Assembly: GCA_011763485.2 (NCBI GenBank)
Contig: JAANSK020246720.1
Coordinates: forward strand, 1-23,668
Direction of reading: 5' to 3'
DNA: 23,668 nucleotides
Origin: Isoetes engelmannii
Lineage: Eukaryota; Streptophyta; Lycopodiopsida; Isoetales; Isoetaceae
Shown here: positions 8,501 to 18,085 of the stretch, piece after piece
Layout of the letters: every line of letters starts with the position of its first letter
How positions within the stretch are numbered: the stretch's first letter is position 1
The notes under the pieces: generated by a model
What the model was told of the DNA's origin: nothing
Database searches by the model: none
What the model saw: only the letters and a program-made list of their open reading frames with translations
Program-made: the position numbers and the translations under genes

Positions 8501-11500
8501 GTTGCTCCTAAGTAGAGTACGAGATGCTTTGCTGGGGAGAAGGTTTATTTGCTTGGTTTCCAGAAAAAAAGGGAGTCAAAGGGAAGAAGTAGTGTCTCTA
8601 ACTGAAATGAATTTTTGATTGCTCTTCATGAAGTATTTGATCATTTCACTTAAACACGTAACCATATGCAGGAAGAGAACACTTGTTGCAATTGGAACAC
8701 ATGACTTAGATACCTTAGAAGGGCCATTTACTTATGAGGTAGAATCGTTACATCTCTTCCACCTTGTGTGGATGATACTTTTGGGGTGGAACACATGTTA
8801 AGCGTTCTTTGCATGTGCATTTCTTATTAACAGGCACTTCCTCCTTCTAAGATTAAGTTTACTCCACTCAAGCAGGTATATGCTTTTTTATTGTTATAAT
8901 GTTGTCAATTGAGTAGATAAACTATGATCCATAAAAAGATTGCACTATTTATTTCTTTTCTGTTAATAAACTGCAGACAAAGGAATTTACAGCTGATGGA
9001 CTTTTGAAGTTCTATGAAGAGGTGAAATTGTTTATTTGAGCGCAGTATTTCTTTTGAGTTCTTGGTATAACCAGTTTGTTATGCAGTTATATTATATATT
9101 GATATATTTCTGAATAGTACAGCTGGTAATATCATTGCTCTTTTCAGTCAGATTTAAAGCTTAGTAAATTTGTCCATATTATCAAAGGCTCACCAGTCTA
9201 TCCTGTGATTTACGACAATAAAAGGTCAGCATGATTTTATCTTTGATGTATGTCTTATGTTAGAGGAAATTACTGTATTGAGAATGTTGGATATTATGCA
9301 AACTTATTTATGCTGACGTGCACTCAGAAATTCTTAGACATGAGATGAAAAGCATGGTCAATTTTAATTGTCTAAACATCTAGTGATTCGAATTTTTTTT
9401 CAGATGTGTAGGATGCTTCACATCAGTTTTCTAAATACAACTCTAGCAGATAATTGCAGATTTAGAACCATAAACCTTTAATATAGGTCAAGTTCATAGA
9501 AACAGCAATGTAAGTGATATAACTTAATATGTTCTTGAGAATTCTAACAGGAATCTACTAAAACTGTGCCATTGTTCTGATGTGATGAGCCATTCATGCT
9601 GAGTCAGCATCTGCTACATCTGCCAATTATCATTGGAGATTGAACGAAAGCTTCCACAAGCTGGATCGGTTTTGTTTGTGCTTTCTCATAAGCCAAACAT
9701 TATTCAGATCAGAGGAATTCTGCAAATACAGGGCCTGGAAGTTAATTTTACCTTCAAATCTTGGTATCTGTATCAAGAATTGGTTGATCTTTAATTTTTC
9801 CTTCTCATAGGGCTAATTTTCGCAGTAGGAGTCGCATGATCTAATCATTAAGCAATTTTCTTGACAAATTATTTGACCAATTTATAAAATCTGGTCAGAT
9901 TTGTGTATTTTTTGAGCAGAAATTTTACTGATAAGCTCATTAGGGATTTGTCCAAGGCTGGATTGGTGCTCGATTTGTGGTACTTGGCAAAGATCTGCCG
10001 AACTGGAGCTGTATGCCGAATCACTTTCCTTTTACGTGACGCATGATAAAATTGATTGTGTTAGTTGCGATTTTGGTTTGCTTTCCGACGAGAATGAAAA
10101 AGGCTAGATCATTCCATTTGGCCAAATACATACAGATAAATCTTCGTCAATGGGTTTGTTTGCACTATGGTTTCATCATGGTTTATTTTTCTTCTGTGTC
10201 TCAACAAGAGCTTTAGCAGCTTATCCTACCTAGGAAAGGCAAGCCGAGGCTTTTATCATGTTGTTAGAGGAAAGAGATGTTACTCTTGATCAAGAGGCTG
10301 CGGGTTTCAAATCTATAATGCTCACCATAGATGGTACTTTGTGTTCAAAGGTTTTGCAAACCTCATTAGTTAGTTCCAAAGAGTTGTTGGACTATTTGAG
10401 ATATTGAGCAACAAGATTGCCTTAGCAACAAGAGGGAAAAGAGAGAGGAAAAGGGGCAGCAGCTTGTCTTGAATAGCTGATATTTTCAGTCTTCCAATTA
10501 CTGACATTTGTGATTCACATTCTGACCTTGAGGAGCTTTGGCAGGTATGAGAAAAGAGAGGGCATTGGAGGCATCAGTCTTACTTTGTGTTGCTAGCGAA
10601 ACACTGAATTTACTATTTTATTGTAGACTCCATACCTTGTGAAGATCATCGTAGCATTTTGTATCAGACTTTGGAGTGTTCTTCATTGGATCAAGTTGTA
10701 GGGATTGCCCAAGAATTCAAGCATGAGCAATTAAAATTGCTTGGCAATTGATACTGATTTTGATGCTACCTATGATGCTAGTAATTGTTTGGTTAAGGAA
10801 TTCGGAATGAAGTTGCAGCAAAGCCAGACAGGTTCATATCACAAGGGTCATATCACAAGAGAGTGATGATGTTCCTGAAGGCATATTAATGCATATTGAC
10901 TGAAAGAGAATACAAGAACGAGCATCTAAGAATAGCTACAACCTCTAGGAGAAATGTATAATCTAAAGAACGGCTTATATCAAGATGCCGTACAAATAAA
11001 CCAAGCAAAGCATTTCATGAACTGCTTTGTGCAATGCTTTGACTTCTGCTTCAGTACTGCTTAAGCTGCATGCATTCTTTCTTGGAACCCCATGTGACTG
11101 GATTTTTAGCAAAGAAGGAGATATAATCAGTCAGAGATTCCTAAACTCCACGTCACTTGTAGCATGACCAGAATCTGCATACGTGAGTAGCGTAGGACTG
11201 CTGTTCATACAAGTGTAATGAATGCCTTCGGTCCCTTGGAGAACTTTCTTATGCCAGTGAGAGGACTTATGATGATGCATAAAACTCGTTAGAACTCCCA
11301 CTATGTAGGACGAGTGATACTGATGTAAAGAAGAGCCCCAATTAACTGCCTGTACAAAGTAACATCAGCATCCTCTTGTGTTGAGTCAAGGGTCAATTCT
11401 TGACTTGGATCATAGGTGTAACGAAAACCTTGCAATCCCCCAAACAATAATTACAATCTGCCCCCAAATAATAATGCATCTGGCCTAAATCTGTAATCTC

Positions 11501-14373
11501 AAAAGTTTTACTAAGAGACTTCTTGGTACTAGAAATCAGATCAGATGCATCTTCTGTAAGAACCATATCATCTACGTATAGGAGTAGAGTAGAAATTCGA
11601 GAACTAGTAGTCTTGTAATAAACATTACAGTCCACACATGACCTTGTATAACCAAGACAGGCAAAGGTTTTCCAGATGAAATACTGTATGGGTTCATCTG
11701 TGGTAGTAAGAAAATTAAGCGTTATTGCTACAACACATTGTAGAAAACAATAGACAAAAATGCCATGGCTTTGCTGTAAAGTACAGTTAGGAGGAGAAAA
11801 AAGAATATATAGACATCAGGTGCGTCGCTGTTAGCAATGTTGTTGGGGGTGGAAGTGCCAAAGATATAGCCATTTGCACCACCAAATTGCACAAAGGACT
11901 TTGTCCTGTGGGCCTGAATTGCAGCAAGGTTGCCAAGCGAAGAGAAGACTTTAAGGGAGAGCATTGGAAGCTATGTAAACTTATTTGTGCAGCATGTATT
12001 CATAAAAGTATAAACCATGTACTTTGGGATAGTTTATACAGTAGGAGCTTGTAGTACGTGGTAATAAAGCCAATGCTGTAGTCATTTTCTGTTGAACACG
12101 GAACCATAATTTCTCTCGTTTCTTGCATCTGGTTCTTGACTCTTGGTTTTAATCACACCTCGCTCATTTGGATACTCAGTTTCTAATGGAGAACTTAAGA
12201 ATGCAGGACAGTACTCTCATTGCCTCCCATAATTAATGGGGCTCATTCAGCAATAACACTGAATACGAAAAATGTGTTTATAGAATGCACTGCAACTGAT
12301 ATGACCAAAGCAAAAATTGTACTCAATACTATGGTAAGTAGAGGAGGTTCGCATGATTCTTTCTTCTTTACAAGGGAATTATTGCATTCCTTATTATATA
12401 CATTAACGTCGTGTGTAAAATCTTTGCTGATAGGTGACAATGTTCTCTGAATACTGTGAAAATAAATTTGTCATAGAACCAGTCCAAGTAATTTGTTCAG
12501 ATGGAACTTCGGCCAAGTTTCCAGATCTTACAGTACGAAGTGTCGAAATTGACTTGCCATATATCAATCGTTGCATTGGGCTATCGCTCAATGCTAAACA
12601 GGTTACCTTTGTAAACTTCAGCTTAACATGTTTGTCCAGAATGTTTTCTCTGTTAGTATGTTTTAAGACAGGGTGGGTCGTTCTTACATGGGTGTAGAAT
12701 ATTTCTCTGTAGGTGGCAGATTTACTGAAAAAAATGCAGCTAGTAACAAATACAGTTGGAGAAAAGCTTCATCTTTTAATACCACCAACAAGGAGTGACA
12801 TTTTGCATCCATGTGATGTAATGGAGGTATCATGACTATGTGTAAGCTTTTATCAACATGTAGCTATCATCACTGCTGTCAGAAGTTGGAAAGAATTTGC
12901 ATAGGCTAAAATATGCATTTTGGGGGCAAGCTTCTGTTCTAAGAATCAATACATTTTGAATCTCTTTCAGGATGTTGCAATTGCCTATGGTTTCAATAAC
13001 ATTGAATGGACCATTCCTCGTACCGTAACCAAAGGAAGGGAACAAGCACTAAATAGCTTCAGTGATTCATTAAGACTGGAGGTATAAACAAGTTTACTAT
13101 GAGCTTCTTAATTTCATAGGTCATATTGGCAGTATGCACTTGTTACAGATTGCATTGGCTGGGTTTACTGAAGTCCTTACATGGGTCCTATCGTCGCACA
13201 AGGAGAACTTTTCAATGTTAAGGAGGACAGACAATGGGAAAACCACTGTTGTTGTGAGTGATCCACGAGGTAGTGATTTTGAGGTAAAAAAGCTTTTACC
13301 TCTGTCCAAAAAATGGTCTTATGGTTACTTGTGCTGCTCTGGTTTTATTAGTTTTGGGCCATCTGAAGTATTTTAGATGTGTTTGTGTCAACATGAGAAA
13401 CCTATGACATTGCAGAGTCAAGCATCTATGTTATGGAACAATTGCTGAATCCTCAGTTCTGCATGTATGTAGAGTCTTATATTCCAACATAATGGTTCCT
13501 CTTGGTTGTCAGGTGGTGCGGACAAGTCTGCTTCCTGGAATTTTAAAGACAATGGGCCATAACAAAAATTATGCACGGCCCCTCAAGGTTCGTGTGCATG
13601 TGCATCTGCAACTTTTGCATGCTTTATTTCGGTGATTGATTGCATGTATTTTATGCTGCAGCTGTTTGAACTATCGGATGTGGTGCTATTGGATGATGGC
13701 AAGGATGTTGGCGCTAGAAATGAACGCCACATTGCTGCCTTATATTGTAGTGCAACTTCTGGATTTGAGGTAAATTTTTAATTGACTTGAGTTTCATAGC
13801 CACTACTATCTTCTGCTTTTTATTTATGAAGCTTTCATTTGTCTTGCAACAGATTATACATGGTCTTTTAGATAGAATAATGGAGATGGTTGAGGCTGCG
13901 AGACCACCTAATAGAGACTCAAAAGTAAGGCTTCTTTTGCACAGGGAGCTATGAAGAGGAATGCTTGTTGGTTTTCTGAATTTTGGTTTTTTATGTTCCA
14001 CTGAACAGGACGTTATCAAAGATTATTATTTAAAGATGTCCCAGGTGGAAGTTTCTCTCATGCTTTAACCATGAAGAATCTTGTTGATATTCTAATTTTT
14101 TCGGTTTTTTCTTTTGCTGGCCAGGCACCTGAATTTCTTGAGGGGTGTCAGGCAGAAGTTTTTTATCGAGATGTTAATCTTGGTAAAATGGGAATTGTTC
14201 ATCCTGAGGTACATCCTATATACCTGATTGTCATTAGTTTTACATTTAGTTGCTACTTTTTTAACTAGGTTCCTTGTTGGCAGGTGCTTGAGAATTTTGA
14301 TATACCAGACCCATGTTCTGTACTTGAGTTGAATATTGAACCTTTATTATGTTTGTATACCAATTCTGAATGA
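5552..14373 (+). CDS. FARSB: Phenylalanyl-tRNA synthetase beta subunit, cytosolic type (20 exons)
   Basis: Beta subunit of the alpha2-beta2 class II enzyme that charges tRNA-Phe; it carries tRNA-binding and editing domains. Exons: 5552-5609, 5677-5732, 5880-5977, 6059-6188, 6447-6562, 8672-8738, 8834-8875, 8977-9021, 9148-9224, 12207-12333, 12434-12601, 12713-12826, 12971-13081, 13149-13283, 13513-13587, 13662-13769, 13853-13924, 14009-14044, 14125-14208, 14284-14373. All introns are GT-AG and the phases join to 602 codons plus TGA; the family is near 590-600. Starts [28 protein letters not shown] is near residue 70; the B3/4 region with [19 protein letters not shown] is about 157-175; [14 protein letters not shown] is about 234-247; B5 with [23 protein letters not shown] is about 350-373; the catalytic-like C-terminal module ([31 protein letters not shown]) is about 400-600. 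The last seven residues run past the usual end. No break was seen, so I expect it to be functional. Confidence 0.95.
6330..6372 (+). repeat. SINE-like 3' tail, copy 1 (intron 4)
   Basis: GGTCTCCCTAGATGTTAAT-AAATCTTTCTTTC matches the tails at 7030-7070 and 15803-15838. Consensus: GGYCTCYC-YAGAT-TTAATATA-TCTTTCTTT. Only the last 40 or so bases are alike here. Confidence 0.5.
6724..7187 (+). repeat. Direct duplication of about 110 bp, copies 353 bp apart
   Basis: Copy 1 is 6724-6834 and copy 2 is 7077-7187. Both contain CAAGAAATTCAAGCTCAACC and CAGTACTATAAAGCTGAC, and the copies differ at roughly ten positions. The second copy begins directly after a SINE-like tail (7030-7070). Copy 2 is open for 67 codons, copy 1 has a TAG (GAG-TAG against AAG-TGG). 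The source is not recognised. Confidence 0.85.
7012..7070 (+). mobile_element. SINE-like 3' tail, copy 2 (intron 5)
   Basis: TTTGGTCTCATAGACCCAAA (a small hairpin) followed by TGGTCTCTCGTAGATG-TTAATATAATCTTTCTTG. The same order is found at 15784-15838, and the end part at 6330-6372. All three copies face the same way and end in a CTTTCTTT-type tail, which suggests the 3' end of a SINE or LINE family. The 5' part was not delimited. Confidence 0.55.
7713..8067 (+). repeat. Tandem duplication of about 160-175 bp
   Basis: Unit A (7713-7889) and unit B (7906-8067) share AGCTATATACCATTCCAGTG, CATATTGGCCTGAGGATG and TTGTTAATAGAAAAATTGCA. They differ by point changes and by a block in unit A where CTCTGCAGTGGC is itself doubled. 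The function is unknown and no protein is recognised. Confidence 0.85.
9919..10910 (+). pseudogene. Decayed coding-like segment, source not recognised
   Basis: I do not recognise the gene. Short runs read like protein: [20 protein letters not shown] (about 9935-9995, after a possible acceptor CAG and before a possible donor GTATGC), [20 protein letters not shown] (about 10245-10305), [20 protein letters not shown] (about 10480-10540), and [20 protein letters not shown] (about 10685-10745). After that a one-base shift continues with [20 protein letters not shown]. The first two runs faintly recall a pentatricopeptide repeat pattern (helix pairs with LIR-LSKAG), but too weakly to claim. Stops and frame changes between the runs argue for a dead fragment, or for exons with introns left in. 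Confidence 0.35.
10990..11700 (-). mobile_element. Ty1-copia retrotransposon remnant (RT to RNase H)
   Basis: Read on -, the order is: [15 protein letters not shown], then [11 protein letters not shown] (the RT active-site YVDD, about 11560-11600), then [14 protein letters not shown], then [16 protein letters not shown] (about 11310-11355), then an RNase H part with YADSGHA (about 11170) and [14 protein letters not shown] (about 11020-11060). This is the normal order of copia pol. Frames change and stops occur after the first 80 codons, after ITRPT and in the RNase H part. No LTRs, gag, protease or integrase were seen. It lies antisense within PheRS beta intron 9. Confidence 0.9.
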
Positions 14374-14732
14374 AATTTTGACAAATTTATTGGATGTAGA
14401 AAAACTAAGGGCTATGTGACACGTTTTTTTCCACATAGATGTGGGTGTTTGCTTCCTGCATGGAAGACTATAGCGGTGGACTCTTAAAACTCAAATTATA
14501 TTAACAAAGCTAAAGAGCTGGAACAATTAATAGCTGGAAATTGAAAACCAAAGATTTTGCTGCCCAGTTTGAACTCTTCAAAAAAAAAAAGGGCGCAACA
14601 GAAAGCTTGGGTAGTTTAGGTTTGAATTCAACTTCGCAATTGATTGGGTTAGATTGTTGATAAAAATATATATTAGACAATTTATTATTTAAGAAAATAT
14701 CAAACTAGGCATCTCTGTACTAAAGGCTTGAT

Positions 14733-14758
14733 TAAAACCATGACATTAAATGGTTTTA
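14733..14758. repeat. AAAACCAT hairpin
   Basis: TAAAACCAT (14733-14741) pairs perfectly with ATGGTTTTA (14750-14758) around eight bases. It resembles the hairpins at 1113-1140 and 1165-1187, and the next 120 bases hold further AACCA and TGGTT motifs. It is possibly the same repeat family as the 470-1200 tract. Confidence 0.65.
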
Positions 14759-14920
14759 TTTTTTTCTAATTGGTTTGCATTTTTTCTTATCATTGGTTGC
14801 TTTTTATATACAACCAAAAACCCAGATTGGTTCCATCATGAAAACCTCAGCATGGTTCCACAGGGTCAATGATGACCACAAACACATTTCATTTTTGTGT
14901 CTCACATATTTTTGCAATTA

Positions 14921-14995
14921 TAGTTATCTTAGTACATTTTCACTAGTCATGAACTTCATTAGTTATTTTAGTACATTTTCACTAGTCATGAACTC
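14921..14995 (+). repeat. Tandem duplication, 36-base unit, period 39
   Basis: TAGTTAT-TTAGTACATTTTC followed by ACTAGTCATGAACT occurs at 14921-14956 and again at 14960-14995 with only one or two differences, so the event is recent. Confidence 0.9.
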
Positions 14996-15093
14996 TCGAG
15001 GCAAAGGGTTCACAGAGCCTCGAGCTGAAGGGTTGAGCTTTTGTGCCAGCTTCTGCATGCATCCTAGGTGTCGCTAGTTCCTTATAAAATGGG

Positions 15094-15125
15094 CCACTAG
15101 TGGAGAAAAAACTTTTTCTCCACTA
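15094..15125. repeat. Strong hairpin with 13-bp perfect arms
   Basis: TAGTGGAGAAAAA (15098-15110) pairs with TTTTTCTCCACTA (15113-15125) around two bases. CCACTAGTGG (15094-15103) is a palindrome overlapping the left arm, so two alternative folds compete. It could be the end of a small element; it is too far from the PheRS stop codon to be claimed as its 3' signal. Confidence 0.8.
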
Positions 15126-15779
15126 ATCTTTCTAATGCAGAAGATTGTTGAAAGCCAGCCGGTTTTGTTTTATTAGTAATTCCTCTGCCATGATTTGCAC
15201 GAATTGTTGCTCAATCTCCCAAGGATTATCTGTAATTATACAATGGTGACTACTAAAGTTCTTGATCATCATGATCCACACTCATAATTAAAGCAATTGG
15301 GCCTAAGAAATGGCAAGACGATATGCATGATGCATTCTCTATCCACCCTGACACCAAGCATCTCGATCTTAAGGTGTGCTGGGAAAATAGATAATGCTTT
15401 CAATTCTGGATCGTCCTATGGGTCAACAACTTGTTGATGGCATGACAAAACCTATCACTTGCTCCAAATCTCAAGATGCTACTTTAAATTTCAGTCATAG
15501 TTCTTTTTAGCAAAAGGATGTTATAGTTACAAAAATCTCACCCTAAATAACTCTATTAGTGACTAGGATCTTGCCATCATTTTATATATGGTCGATTCAA
15601 TCATTTTATCTATGGTTGATTGAGATCATGTCATTTCATCCTAAAGTGACTACTTAAGTCATCAACTGCTGTAATCATTTTATCAAATTCAGTTACATTT
15701 GCATGCTTTCTTTTCTCTCTCTTAGTCAACTAAATGTAAAAAATATTGCAGCTTCACGTAAAAACATAAACCCAAGCAT

Positions 15780-15838
15780 AATATTTGGTCTCATGGACCC
15801 AAGCGGCCTCCCACAGATTTAATATAGTCTTTCTTTTT
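15780..15838 (+). mobile_element. SINE-like 3' tail, copy 3
   Basis: ATTTGGTCTCATGGACCCAA, then GCGGCCTCCCACAGATTTAATATAGTCTTTCTTT, matches 7012-7070 along its whole length with about ten differences. The T-rich tail is followed by CTTCTTGC, as in copy 2 (CTTGC). Confidence 0.6.
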
Positions 15839-16037
15839 TTCTTCTTGCTTTTTTACTACACTTTAGATACATTATGCTCATTGTAAAACATTGTCTCCCC
15901 CCATGTCCCATCTGGAGTCTTCTTCTGACAATGGAAAATGAGAGTCAAACCAATACTTGCAGTGTGCTAAGTTGGGCAATGAAATAAACAATGTTAATTG
16001 TTCGTAAGCAAACCTATAAAATGCGGTGAATACATAC

Positions 16038-17298
16038 CGTCCTTGTTGGCGATTACCGACGAAGGGATAATCAATGTCTTTTCTTTTTTTTTGAAGAATA
16101 TTTCTCAATGTATTAAAAGAATAGTAATGATACAAAATGAGTGAGGAGAAAGGAGAGCTGCCTCGAAGAGGCAGTGATACCCCACCACTCCATCATCATC
16201 TCAACTATAACTGAACAAAGTGTCCATCGCCATCTACAATCCCCAGGAAGTCACGCCAAATGGCGAACTTCCGCTCAGCTAACCCCGGAAACACCTGGAA
16301 ACTCTGGAACAACTTATACCTCAGACGGGGGATCAAAGAGGCTGAAGGCTGCTGAATCCCCTGGAAAATCCACAGCCGCCGCCGTTTCCAGATCAGCCAC
16401 ACTAGCCAAGCGACGCATATGTGCAAAGCTTGCTTCCTCAGCAAAGGCCAGGCACCTGGATACAGATGCAACAACAACTGCTGGCTGGTCAGGCGCACCT
16501 AGAGCTGACCCTGCACCTAGTCCCAGACCGCCTGAAGATGAGGGCAGAGGACGAGGCAATGCTCCACTGTCTCAGGAAGAATACCACAACAAGGGCACAG
16601 AGGACTCACCCCTGGCCTGAATCTGCTCACCCGAGTGTTCATCCGGATACAACGGTGCACCACCTGCCACAGGAGCACCCTGACCTTCGGAGGGGGAAGG
16701 GTACTCCATGTCCAGACCCAAACAGAGCGCTAGCAAGATCCCGGAAGCTTTCATTTGACCCTTTACTATATTTTCAATGGTGTTTAATAGCAATGGTTGA
16801 TTCTAAGTGTATACATTCTCCACACCCACCAAGTAATGCCAACAATGTTCTACGAAAAGACTAAGAACTGGATAGGATTATACATGCATCCTTTAAAGAG
16901 CACTCAGAATAAAACATAATTCAAAAACACGATGACCACCTTCAAACCGTGTGCCACTATGTGTGCCCTGTTAAAAAGATCCATGTTACTGTAGAGGTCA
17001 CGAGTACGCTTCTCCATTCCGGCCAGTTTGAGCAAACGTATGTACAAGCTGACCATAAAATGAAGAAAAATTAAATATTATTAAGGAAAGCATGCAACCA
17101 AACATAAACCTAAAGGGAAAAGTGCAAAGTACGTTTCTTTACACCAGGTTTATATTTGGTCGACCGTGAATTCAGTTTAGGTATTAGTTGGTCAAGCAGC
17201 TGGGGGTTCTCCTTTTCATAACGCAATGCAAACAACATCACCAATGGGAACATGCCAATTTCTGCAATGCCAATCTGGGTGAGGTGAGCCATAACTGC
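16038..17298 (-). pseudogene. VPS45 (Sec1/Munc18 family) pseudogene, introns retained, split by a LINE
   Basis: VPS45 binds syntaxin-type SNAREs in trans-Golgi/endosome traffic. Three consecutive exons are recognisable on -. Exon A (17145-17298) reads PLVMLFALRYEKENPQLLDQ then SRSTKYKPG. Exon B (16940-17048) reads LLKLAGMEKRTRDLYSN then GLK. Exon C starts at 16826 with GVENVYT-stop-NQPLLLN, runs to 16749, is interrupted by a LINE, and resumes at 16078 with DIDYPFVGNRQQG, ending 16038 before a GTATGT donor. The conserved family order here is LVMLYALRYEK, KYKPGLVQFLLKQAGVEKRT, GLKGVENVYTQHQPLL, RDVDYPFVGD. The intron between A and B is still GT-AG but the phase is off by one base. The acceptor of C looks lost. 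The stop in C fits CAG to TAG. A retained intron means a DNA-level copy. N- and C-terminal parts were not found. Confidence 0.9.
16079..16748 (-). mobile_element. 5'-truncated LINE (L1-type) 3' end with poly(A), inserted in VPS45 exon C
   Basis: On -, one frame gives a zf-RVT domain: PPPKVRVLLWQVVH, then CPCCGILPETVEHCLVLCPH and LQAVWD (Cys and His ligands visible), then VAWLVWLIWKRRRLWIFQG, the usual C-terminal motif of plant non-LTR ORF2. Two in-frame TAG codons (after VWD and after VQGQL) both fit TGG to TAG. The frame closes near 16205, followed by a short 3' UTR and an A-rich tail AAAAAAAAAGAAAA (16092-16079). The RT and endonuclease are missing, as expected from 5' truncation. The target is the coding sequence of VPS45 exon C between an AAA and a GAC codon. 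A target duplication is hidden by the A-rich tail; only GAAA can be suggested. Confidence 0.88.
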
Positions 17299-18085
17299 CT
17301 GCAGAAATGAATTATTAATAAATGAATGACTCCCATGGCTATGCTAATCTAAAACCTCTGCTATAGCGTTGTTTCCAAGCCATGGCAATTATCTTGGATA
17401 CAAAATGACATGGAATCCGTCAGCAGTAGCAAAATGCTATGGCCATCTAAGAACGGTTATATTCACTTATGCCGTCGTGAACACAAACACACAAGAGGAA
17501 TCTGTCAGGACAAAGAGTAATACTCTCTCATGCTTCGGGCCTTTGGTTATAAAAACTGTGAATAGTTAAAACTCAACAGAAAACCTACCAAGTGGCAGTT
17601 TATCAATAAGGACCAGACACTTGATTTACCACAATATGCATCATATCCATTTGCCTAACAAACAAGCATCACAAAGGAAAAATAGTCTTCTAATGGCATA
17701 AGACAGAAGACTACACGGGTTAGGCTCCTCAAGCACATGTGGCTGTCACTATGGGTTAAGTGCAGAATGCCTATCTCGTATGATGCCTGCCATGTCATTA
17801 GACGTCTATCCTACTCAAAGCGGTCCACGCCCATAACTGTTACTCTATTCAGATAACTTGGGACTCAGGTAATTTTCCGTTTTCCAAACAAATATCTTGT
17901 TCAAATATTGGAGATTTAAATAGTTCTAATGCCTAGTCCTTTTTCCTAACATCTACGGATTTCTGAAGATGGATACACATGAATCTGATTCACCACACAG
18001 ATAAGGTTTTAAACAATTTGCATAAATTAGCAATTGATGAGGAAAAAGATACATCTCAAAGTTTTAAACAATTTGCATAAAATAG
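17299..18085. other. Intergenic between VPS45 and Rep-like pseudogenes
   Basis: No further VPS45 exon was found on -, and no recognisable exon for the Rep-like gene on +. The frame at 17369-17569 on + is unremarkable. A 21-base direct repeat lies at the right edge (18006-18081). Confidence 0.45.
18006..18081 (+). repeat. 21-base direct repeat, 55 bases apart
   Basis: GTTTTAAACAATTTGCATAA (plus A) occurs at 18006-18026 and 18061-18081 without a difference in the shared core, just ahead of the Rep-like open frame. It might be an iteron-like pair or the trace of a small duplication; nothing in the sequence decides. Confidence 0.85.

Larger units (their letters stand above)
6563..8671 (+). other. 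PheRS beta intron 5 (2.1 kb), repeat-filled
   Basis: It lies between the exon ending QDKLHQNLC and the exon starting [11 protein letters not shown], both in frame (phase 2). It holds two independent segmental duplications and one SINE-like tail. Short open frames inside it, for example 7065-7268 on +, show no recognisable protein. Most other introns of this gene are 67-260 bases, so about 2 kb has been gained here by insertion and duplication. Confidence 0.85.
9225..12206 (+). other. PheRS beta intron 9 (3.0 kb), holds foreign sequence
   Basis: The flanking exons join in frame: the upstream exon ends VIYDNK plus two bases of an Arg codon, the downstream exon begins with the last base and then [13 protein letters not shown]. 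The intron contains a decayed unrecognised coding-like segment on + (about 9919-10910) and an antisense Ty1-copia remnant (about 10990-11700). The stretch 11700-12200 shows nothing I can name. Confidence 0.85.
14374..15780. other. Intergenic downstream of PheRS beta, no gene recognised
   Basis: AT-rich, with no clear AATAAA close to the stop codon. It holds an AAAACCAT hairpin (14733-14758), a 36-base tandem duplication (14921-14995) and a strong hairpin (15094-15125). Around 15300-15410 a frame reads KWQDDMHDAFSIHPDTKHLD, which looks protein-like but matches nothing I know and is soon closed. Confidence 0.45.

Noticed and set aside
11393-11635. 80-codon frame on - as a small gene
   Set aside because: It is the RT core of a Ty1-copia remnant; similarity continues beyond both ends with frame changes.
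11728-11964. 78-codon frame on - in intron 9
   Set aside because: No recognisable motif, a hydrophobic end with Phe runs, and no link to the copia frame; treated as chance.
15865-15915. Further VPS45 exon (VGGTTYEE region)
   Set aside because: A GGACATGGGGGGAGAC stretch can be forced to fit MVGGTT, but only with gaps and without a usable splice border.
15878-16135. 85-codon - strand frame as a gene
   Set aside because: Only KDIDYPFVGNRQQG is meaningful (VPS45 exon C); the rest is intron and LINE tail read through.
16141-16864. Long + strand frames (159 and 147 codons)
   Set aside because: They are antisense to the GC-rich LINE zf-RVT segment, which has clear homology on -.
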